Assembly (NCBI GenBank): GCA_016288675.1 | Contig: JAEELC010000101.1 | Coordinates: 1-6,071 of the forward strand | Reading direction: 5' to 3' | Length of the DNA stretch: 6,071 bases | Source: Acholeplasmatales bacterium | GTDB taxonomy: Bacteria > Bacillota_I > Bacilli_A > Acholeplasmatales > Anaeroplasmataceae | Shown: piece by piece, positions 1 through 4,706 of the stretch | Layout of the letters: each line of letters begins with the position of its first letter | How positions within the stretch are numbered: the stretch's first letter is position 1 | Position numbers and translations under genes: made by a program | The notes under the pieces: generated by a model | The model's input: only the letters and a program-made list of their open reading frames with translations | Databases searched by the model: none | Told to the model about the DNA's origin: nothing

Positions 1-324
1 AAGATAACATTCTTGCATAAGGTATTAGATGGTGGTGCTGATAAGTCTTATGGTATTAACGTTGCAAGTCTTGCAGGACTTCCACGTTCTCTTCTTAAAC
101 GTGCTGAACAAATTCTTGAGGTTTTAGAAGATGCTGATACTAGAAAAGAAGCTAATCTAAATCTATTTAATTTTGAAGAATATGAAGAAAAGCCTGAAAA
201 TAAAGAAGAAGCTCGTGCAATTGCGTTACTGCATGAGATTGAAAATTTAAATATTGATGAAATGTCAGGACGTGACGCATTAAATTATTTATATGATAAG
301 AAAAATAATGTTATAGAAAGCTAG
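1..324 (+). CDS. mutS: DNA mismatch repair protein MutS, C-terminal end (5' partial)
   Basis: The reading frame is open from the first base, so this is the last 107 residues of a much larger protein (MutS is usually about 850-900 residues). The visible start, [27 protein letters not shown], is the highly conserved end of the MutS ATPase domain. It is followed by the dimerisation helices ([10 protein letters not shown]) and the usual small C-terminal helical end ([17 protein letters not shown]). MutS binds mismatches as a dimer and recruits MutL using ATP. In the linker, residues 52-56 (NLNLF) sit where Firmicutes MutS normally carries a QLxLF-type sliding-clamp-binding peptide; here Asn replaces Gln. 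A TTG at 13 is an internal codon, not a start. The gene ends 5-8 bases before mutL, consistent with a mutSL operon. Identification is secure; nothing can be said about the missing N-terminal mismatch-recognition domains. Confidence 0.96.
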   Translation, partial: KITFLHKVLDGGADKSYGINVASLAGLPRSLLKRAEQILEVLEDADTRKEANLNLFNFEEYEEKPENKEEARAIALLHEIENLNIDEMSGRDALNYLYDKKNNVIES

Positions 325-327
325 GTG
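323..327 (+). promoter_or_regulatory. Weak ribosome binding site of mutL, deciding between two ATGs
   Basis: AGGTG overlaps the mutS stop codon. Two tandem ATG codons follow, at 330 and 333. The gap is only 2 bases to the first and 5 to the second, so the second ATG is the better-spaced start. The match to AGGAGG is imperfect, which suggests coupling to termination of mutS. Confidence 0.45.
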
Positions 328-332
328 TAATG

Positions 333-2189
333 ATGAGTAAGATTGTACAATTAGATGAACATCTTGCAAATATGATAGCTGCTGGTGAAGTTGTAGAAAA
401 GCCAAGCAGTGTAGTAAAAGAACTTGTGGAAAACTCAATAGATGCTGGTGCTACATCAATTACAATTAATTTACTTGAATCAGGCACTAAGCTTATTGAA
501 ATAATTGATAATGGTTGTGGTATGAGCAAAGAGGATGCTAAAATGTGTTTTTCACGCCATGCCACAAGCAAAATTAAGAGCCAATATGATTTATTTAGAA
601 TAGGCACTTTAGGCTTCCGCGGAGAAGCTATTCCTTCTATTGCAAGTGTATCAAAGTTTAGTTTATATACTTGTGATGGTATTGATTCTACTAATATTAA
701 CTATAATGCAGGAAAGCTTATCTCAATAGAACCATGTGCTATGAATAAAGGTACTAAGATTGATGTTGAGAATTTATTCTTTAATGTTCCTGCTAGATTA
801 AAATATTTAAAAAGCTTAAAAAGTGAGCTTGCTAGTATTAGCTATTTAATATCTAAATTTATATTAGCTAATCCAGCCTTATCTTTTAAGCTTACAAATG
901 ATAATAAGGTTATTTATCAAACTAACGGAACTAATGATATTATTGAAGTGTTTGGTGAAATATATGGTTTAAATGTTGCAAGAAATCTTGTGACAAATTC
1001 ATTTAAGTCAATGGGATATGATGTAGAGCTTGTTTGTGCAAAGAACATGATATCTCGTTCTAATAAGCTAGATATTACAACCATTGTTAATGGTCGTTTT
1101 GTTAAATCAAATGTAATTAATGATGCTGTATGTCGTGCTTATAAGACATTAATTCCTGAAGGTAGATATCCAATTTGCTTAATTAGAGTTAATATTGATC
1201 CTCTTTTAATAGATGTTAATGTTCATCCTTCAAAGATGACTATTAAAATTGCTAATGAACAAGAGATGGGCTCTCTTATTGAACAGCATATCAAAGAAAG
1301 CATTGTTGTGGAAAACTTAATACCTGATGCTGTAGATACGGAAGGATATAAGAAGCCTGTATTACTTGATGCCAATAATTGCGTTAATGAAGAATTATTT
1401 AAAGATGATGTTAGTTCAAATGCTAATGAAATAAAAAATGTATTAGAACAAGAAGTTGGTATAAGAGACTATACTTATAGAGATACTAAGGCTTTATTTA
1501 GTAATACAATTCTTGAAGAAGAGGCAACTGAATTTAAATTATCTAGCTTACCAAAAGAAATAAAGAAGGAAGATAATATACCTTCTTCAATGAAATATAA
1601 TAATGAACGTATACCAGCTTTGAATTATGTTGGTCAAATTCATGGTACTTATTTATTATTTGAATCTAAAGATGGTATGTATATTATGGACCAACATGCG
1701 GCAGCTGAACGTATTAATTATGAATATTATTATAATATTTTGGCTAACCCAAGTGGTGAAAGAACAAGCTTGCTAGTACCTGTAAATGTTGACCTTACTC
1801 AAGAAGAGATGATTAAAATATCAGATATGATGGATCAATTTGCATCTTTAGGAATTATCTTAACTCAAAGCGGAGAATCTAGTTATTTTATTCGTGAAAT
1901 ACCAGTTTGGCTAAAGCTTGATGACGCTTCTAATTTAATTCACTCAATGATTTCTGATTTTGTGGAAAACTTTAAAGAAAATATAATTAAATATAGGGAT
2001 AATATTTCAAAGCAAATAGCTTGTAAGAAGAGCATTAAAGCTAATCATGTAATTAGCGCTATTGAAGTAGAGAAGCTTGTGGAAAACTTACGCAAATGTA
2101 ATAATCCATTTACTTGTCCACACGGTCGTCCTACTATTATTCGTTATTCAAAATCTGATTTAGAAAAAATGTTTATGAGGACTATGTAA
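333..2189 (+). CDS. mutL: DNA mismatch repair protein MutL (endonuclease type)
   Basis: A 618-residue protein of normal MutL length. The N-terminal GHKL ATPase domain shows every motif: KELVENSIDAG (residues 29-39, catalytic Glu30 and Mg-binding Asn34), DNGCGM (59-64), RHATSKI (75-81) and GFRGEA (94-99). A poorly conserved linker spans roughly 340-425. The C-terminal dimerisation/endonuclease domain carries DQHAAAERINYE (453-464), which fits the metal-binding DQHA(X)2E(X)4E motif. It also has ACKKSIKAN (Cys564), CPHGRP (595-600) and a closing MFMR. These mark a nicking MutL as found in bacteria lacking MutH, where strand discrimination relies on the sliding clamp. A B. subtilis-like QEMIVP clamp motif is not preserved; the corresponding stretch appears to read TSLLVP (inference by alignment from memory). 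The alternative start at 330 adds one Met. miaA begins one base after the stop. Confidence 0.97.
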   Translation: MSKIVQLDEHLANMIAAGEVVEKPSSVVKELVENSIDAGATSITINLLESGTKLIEIIDNGCGMSKEDAKMCFSRHATSKIKSQYDLFRIGTLGFRGEAIPSIASVSKFSLYTCDGIDSTNINYNAGKLISIEPCAMNKGTKIDVENLFFNVPARLKYLKSLKSELASISYLISKFILANPALSFKLTNDNKVIYQTNGTNDIIEVFGEIYGLNVARNLVTNSFKSMGYDVELVCAKNMISRSNKLDITTIVNGRFVKSNVINDAVCRAYKTLIPEGRYPICLIRVNIDPLLIDVNVHPSKMTIKIANEQEMGSLIEQHIKESIVVENLIPDAVDTEGYKKPVLLDANNCVNEELFKDDVSSNANEIKNVLEQEVGIRDYTYRDTKALFSNTILEEEATEFKLSSLPKEIKKEDNIPSSMKYNNERIPALNYVGQIHGTYLLFESKDGMYIMDQHAAAERINYEYYYNILANPSGERTSLLVPVNVDLTQEEMIKISDMMDQFASLGIILTQSGESSYFIREIPVWLKLDDASNLIHSMISDFVENFKENIIKYRDNISKQIACKKSIKANHVISAIEVEKLVENLRKCNNPFTCPHGRPTIIRYSKSDLEKMFMRTM

Positions 2190-2190
2190 T

Positions 2191-3090
2191 ATGAAAAAAG
2201 TAATTGCAATTGTAGGACCTACGGCGATAGGTAAAACTAAAATAAGTATTAGTGTAGCAAAACATTTTGGATTTGATATTATTTCTGCAGATAGCGTAGC
2301 TGTCTATAAAAAACTAGATATTGGTAGTGCTAAACCAACATTTGAAGAAATGGATGGGGTTAAGCATTATTTAGTAAGTGAATTAGAACCAACTGAACAA
2401 TATACAGTACAAGATTTCCAAACTCGTGCTAGACAAATAATAGATAATAGTTCTAAGCCATTAATTATAGCTGGTGGTACAGGATTATATGTACAATCAG
2501 TTCTTTATAATTATGAATTTGAAGCTCCTAATAGAGATTCTTCATTTGAAGAGAATTATAAAGAAATAGATAATACTGAACTATATAAAATGCTTCTTCA
2601 AAAGGATCAAACTATTGCAGATAGAATACATCCTAATAATAGAATACGTATTTTACGTGCTCTTGAAATATTAGAAACAACAGATAAATCTATTACTACA
2701 TTTAATGGAAGCCATGATCCATATTATGATTTTTATATTATTTATTTAAATGTTATAGATAGAGATATTTTATATAAAAGAATAAATGATAGAGTAGATC
2801 AAATGTTTGATGACGGCTTACTTCTTGAAGTTGCTAGCTTAAATAAGGAAGGAATATATCCTAACGCAATAGGATATAAAGAACTTGTACCATATTTTAA
2901 AAAAGAAATTAGTCTTGAAACTGCTAAAGAAGAAATAAAGAAAAATAGTCGTCATTTAGCTAAAAGACAAATGACTTGGTTTAGAAATCAAATGGATACT
3001 CATTTCTATAATGTTAATATTGATAATATTGATGAAACTATTAATATTATTATTAATGACTTAGATAAATTTTTAAAGGAAGAAAAATAA
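2191..3090 (+). CDS. miaA: tRNA dimethylallyltransferase MiaA
   Basis: This enzyme transfers the dimethylallyl group from DMAPP to N6 of A37 in tRNAs that read UNN codons, supporting codon-anticodon stability. The 299-residue length is typical. Visible motifs are the P-loop GPTAIGKT (9-16), SADSVAVYKKLDIGSAKP (32-49, with the general-base Asp34), GGTGLYVQS (95-103), HPNNRIRILRALE (147-159), IGYKE (227-231) and RQMTWFR (259-265). The SVAVY stretch is somewhat divergent from the common SMQVY form but lies within family variation. GAGG at 2177-2180, inside mutL, is a plausible ribosome binding site 10 bases before the ATG. The mutL-miaA adjacency is common in Firmicutes. The stop codon shares one base with the aroK start. 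Confidence 0.97.
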   Translation: MKKVIAIVGPTAIGKTKISISVAKHFGFDIISADSVAVYKKLDIGSAKPTFEEMDGVKHYLVSELEPTEQYTVQDFQTRARQIIDNSSKPLIIAGGTGLYVQSVLYNYEFEAPNRDSSFEENYKEIDNTELYKMLLQKDQTIADRIHPNNRIRILRALEILETTDKSITTFNGSHDPYYDFYIIYLNVIDRDILYKRINDRVDQMFDDGLLLEVASLNKEGIYPNAIGYKELVPYFKKEISLETAKEEIKKNSRHLAKRQMTWFRNQMDTHFYNVNIDNIDETINIIINDLDKFLKEEK

Positions 3091-3569
3091 TGCGAATATA
3101 TTTAATTGGACTTCCTGCTAGTGGTAAATCTACAGTGGGAAAAGAACTTGCAAAAAAAATTAAATATAATTTTATTGATCTTGATTCTTTAATTGAATCA
3201 AGAAACAATATGTCTATTCCTGATATGTTTAATATATCAGAAGATTATTTTAGAGACAAAGAAGCAGAAGCTTTAGAATCTATTAAAGTACTTGAAAATG
3301 TCGTTGTTTCATGCGGTGGTGGAATTGTTGTTAGAGAATCTAATAAAGCTCTTATGGATGGCAAAGTTGTTTATTTAGATTGTCCTCTTGATGAGATATC
3401 ATTTAGATTAAATCGTGATTCTACTATTCGTCCTGTTTCTAAAAAAATAGATATTTATACATTGGATAGGCAAAGACATGATAAATATATCAGCTTTATG
3501 GATTTTAAAGTTGATTCTCGCATTATTTCTCACACAGTTAAAGACATTCGAAAGGAGCTTAAAATATGA
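3090..3569 (+). CDS. aroK: Shikimate kinase
   Basis: This cytoplasmic enzyme phosphorylates shikimate at its 3-hydroxyl with ATP, in the chorismate pathway to aromatic amino acids. The 159 residues contain the Walker A loop GLPASGKST (7-15) and the DLD motif (30-32) that binds Mg and shikimate. Arg55 lies in FRDKE, CGGG spans 75-78, the lid Arg-Pro is at 114-115, and Arg129 lies in RHDKY near the C-terminus. All known substrate-contact positions are therefore present, and the protein looks functional. It is a little shorter than enzymes with an extended C-terminus. AAAGGAAG at 3075-3082 gives a good ribosome binding site 7 bases before the ATG. The start overlaps the miaA stop as TAATG, and the stop overlaps aroQ as ATGA, so translation is probably coupled. 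Shikimate kinases I and II (aroK/aroL) cannot be told apart from sequence here. Confidence 0.95.
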   Translation: MRIYLIGLPASGKSTVGKELAKKIKYNFIDLDSLIESRNNMSIPDMFNISEDYFRDKEAEALESIKVLENVVVSCGGGIVVRESNKALMDGKVVYLDCPLDEISFRLNRDSTIRPVSKKIDIYTLDRQRHDKYISFMDFKVDSRIISHTVKDIRKELKI

Positions 3570-3985
3570 AAACAATCTTAGTAATTAATGGCCCTAATTT
3601 AAATATGCTAGGACGTCGTCCTAAGGAACATTATGGCTCTAAAACATTAGATGAAATTAATAAAATGATTGCTGATTATGATAAATCTATTAATTTTAGT
3701 TTCTTTCAATCAAATCATGAAGGTGCTATTATTGATAGAATACAAGCAAATGATTATGATGCACTTATAATAAATCCTGGTGCATATACTCATACAAGTG
3801 TTGCAATACATGATGCACTTGAGATTGTTGCCGTACCTAAAGTAGAAGTTCATTTAAGTGATGTTTTTAACAGAGAGGATTTTAGGAAAATCGATTTTGT
3901 TAAAGATGTTTGTGATATAACTATTACAAATTTAAAAGAACAAGGGTATATCGAGGCTGTAAAATATTTACAAAAACTTATATAA
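3566..3985 (+). CDS. aroQ: 3-dehydroquinate dehydratase, type II
   Basis: Type II dehydroquinase catalyses trans-dehydration of 3-dehydroquinate to 3-dehydroshikimate, two steps before AroK acts. The 139 residues match the small flavodoxin-like fold, which normally assembles as a dodecamer. Conserved parts are INGPNLNMLG (7-16), Arg18 and Tyr23 of the active-site flap, FFQSNHEGAIID (45-56), INPGAYTHTS (68-77, with Asn69 and His75) and VEVHLSD (92-98, with the catalytic-acid His95). Arg106 is in NREDFR. Small departures are GRRPKEHYG instead of the usual GxREPxxYG, and AIHDAL instead of AIRDAL; neither removes a catalytic residue. AAAGGAG at 3551-3557 lies 8 bases before the ATG. It overlaps aroK by 4 bases. 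The last codons contain the -35 element of the efp promoter. Confidence 0.96.
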   Translation: MKTILVINGPNLNMLGRRPKEHYGSKTLDEINKMIADYDKSINFSFFQSNHEGAIIDRIQANDYDALIINPGAYTHTSVAIHDALEIVAVPKVEVHLSDVFNREDFRKIDFVKDVCDITITNLKEQGYIEAVKYLQKLI

Positions 3986-3995
3986 GTGGTATAAT
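3967..3995 (+). promoter_or_regulatory. Sigma-A promoter of efp
   Basis: TTTACA (3967-3972) and TATAAT (3990-3995) are separated by exactly 17 bases, and a TG at 3987-3988 makes an extended -10. The -35 lies inside the end of aroQ. Transcription should start near 4002, giving a leader of about 30 bases before efp. No operator-like symmetry is evident. A second TATAAT at 4011-4016 is too close to the efp ribosome binding site to be the main -10. Confidence 0.75.
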
Positions 3996-4031
3996 AATCA
4001 AGTCAAAAAATATAATCGGAGGATTTTTATT

Positions 4032-4589
4032 ATGATTAATACAAATGATCTAAAAAATGGTGTTGTAATCGAATACGATGGTAATCTAATGAAGATTTTA
4101 GAATTCCAACACGTTTTACAAAATAAGGTTGCTTACGTTCGTGTAAAGATGAAGAACGTTAGAACTGGTTCTATTATGGAAACTGCTTTAAAGGGTTCTG
4201 ATTCAAAGTTCAAGCTTTGCTACATCGACCGTAAGAAGATGCAATACATCTATTCAACAGGTGATGCATTTGCTTTCATGGATAATGAAACATATGAACA
4301 AATCGAAATCCCAGCAGAACGTCTTGAATGGGAAAAGAACTTCTTACAAGAAGGTATGGAAGTTAACGTTGAATTCTACGGTGAAGAAATTCTTACTGTT
4401 GAATTACCAGACAAGGTAACTTTAAAGGTTGCTCAATGTGACCCAGCTGTTAAGGGTGATACAAAGACTAACGCAACTAAGGATGCATTCCTTGAATCAG
4501 GATTCTTAGTAAAAGTTCCTATGTTCATCAACCAAGATGAATCAATCATTGTTTCTACAATTGATGGTTCATACGTTTCACGTGCTTAA
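4032..4589 (+). CDS. efp: Translation elongation factor P with a non-canonical tip loop
   Basis: EF-P binds between the ribosomal P and E sites and relieves stalling at polyproline. The 185-residue length and three-domain layout are normal: a KOW-like domain I (about 1-62), central OB domain II (about 65-125) and C-terminal OB domain III (about 128-185), ending in the signature ending DGSYVSRA. The start is set by GGAGGA at 4018-4023, 8 bases before the ATG. In the domain I tip loop, where B. subtilis has HVKPGKGAAFVR with modified Lys32, this protein has HVLQNKVAYVR. Lys32 is still aligned, but the PGKG context is gone and the loop is one residue shorter. The frame is continuous, so this is not an obvious frameshift. 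Codons favour AAG, TTC, AAC, TAC and ATC more than the neighbouring genes do, as expected for an abundant protein. It has its own promoter just upstream, and no Xaa-Pro peptidase gene lies between aroQ and efp, unlike in B. subtilis. Confidence 0.96.
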   Translation: MINTNDLKNGVVIEYDGNLMKILEFQHVLQNKVAYVRVKMKNVRTGSIMETALKGSDSKFKLCYIDRKKMQYIYSTGDAFAFMDNETYEQIEIPAERLEWEKNFLQEGMEVNVEFYGEEILTVELPDKVTLKVAQCDPAVKGDTKTNATKDAFLESGFLVKVPMFINQDESIIVSTIDGSYVSRA

Positions 4590-4596
4590 TAAATAA

Positions 4597-4611
4597 ATAT
4601 TTGTCAAATAT
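4597..4611 (+). repeat. Short perfect inverted repeat after efp
   Basis: ATATTTG and CAAATAT are perfect complements around a single central T, 7 bases after the efp stop. The 1-base centre makes an RNA hairpin unlikely, but it is a suitable shape for a dimeric DNA-binding protein. The surrounding sequence is very AT-rich, so chance is possible. Confidence 0.4.
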
Positions 4612-4616
4612 AAAAA

Positions 4617-4649
4617 ATGAAGGAGTTGAATTTCTTTCTAGCAAAATAA
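4617..4649 (+). other. Orphan Shine-Dalgarno sequence and 10-codon ORF
   Basis: AAGGAG at 4620-4625 is a good ribosome-binding sequence, but no usable ATG or GTG start lies 5-10 bases after it. An ATG at 4617 overlaps its 5' side and opens a 10-codon frame (MKELNFFLAK, then TAA). This frame has no ribosome binding site of its own and is in the same frame as the downstream CNNM gene. It may be a relic of that gene's original start, a tiny leader peptide, or chance. I favour a relic, weakly. Confidence 0.25.
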
Positions 4650-4694
4650 GGGCTTTGAGTAAATTGACTTTTACGTTGAAAAGCCTTTTTTGCT
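4640..4694 (+). terminator. Long imperfect hairpin with T6, probable efp terminator
   Basis: The core stem pairs GGCTTT (4651-4656) with AAAGCC (4680-4685) and is followed by six T (4686-4691), the form of an intrinsic terminator 60-100 bases after efp. An inner stem pairs GTAAA (4659-4663) with TTTAC (4670-4674). The outer arms also pair, AGCAAAA (4640-4646) with TTTTGCT (4688-4694). The whole 55-base unit is thus a near-palindrome with single-base bulges at 4647 and 4650. The A-rich left arm could let it act on the minus strand too. Confidence 0.7.
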
Positions 4695-4706
4695 AATTGA
4701 TATAAA
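4676..4706 (+). promoter_or_regulatory. Weak candidate promoter before the CNNM gene
   Basis: TTGAAA (4676-4681) and TATAAA (4701-4706) are separated by 19 bases, longer than ideal. The -35 would lie within the terminator hairpin. Transcription would start near 4713, which is downstream of the TTG proposed as the start of the next gene. The promoter and that start codon therefore cannot both be right. Confidence 0.25.

Noticed and set aside
13..324. TTG at 13 as the start of a small independent gene
   Set aside because: The frame is open to the first base, and the residues before the TTG (KITF) continue the MutS consensus, so the gene is truncated by the window edge.
311..607. 98-codon open frame on the minus strand
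   Set aside because: It lies fully opposite the conserved ATPase motifs of mutL, has no recognisable domain, and is explained by the codon bias of the opposite strand.
489..2078. Many AAGCTT hexamers in mutL
   Set aside because: They arise from common AAG-CTT and AGC-TTA/TTG codon pairs in an AT-rich gene and also occur in neighbouring genes; I could not distinguish them from composition.
3566..3569. Possible alternative genetic code with TGA read as Trp, suggested by low GC
   Set aside because: aroK ends at TGA with a normal family length in an ATGA overlap with aroQ, and all recognisable Trp residues (MutL, MiaA, EF-P, CNNM) use TGG.
4011..4016. Second TATAAT upstream of efp as a promoter -10
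   Set aside because: Transcription would begin at about the ribosome binding site, and no -35 fits at the right distance; the upstream -10 at 3990-3995 has an ideal partner.
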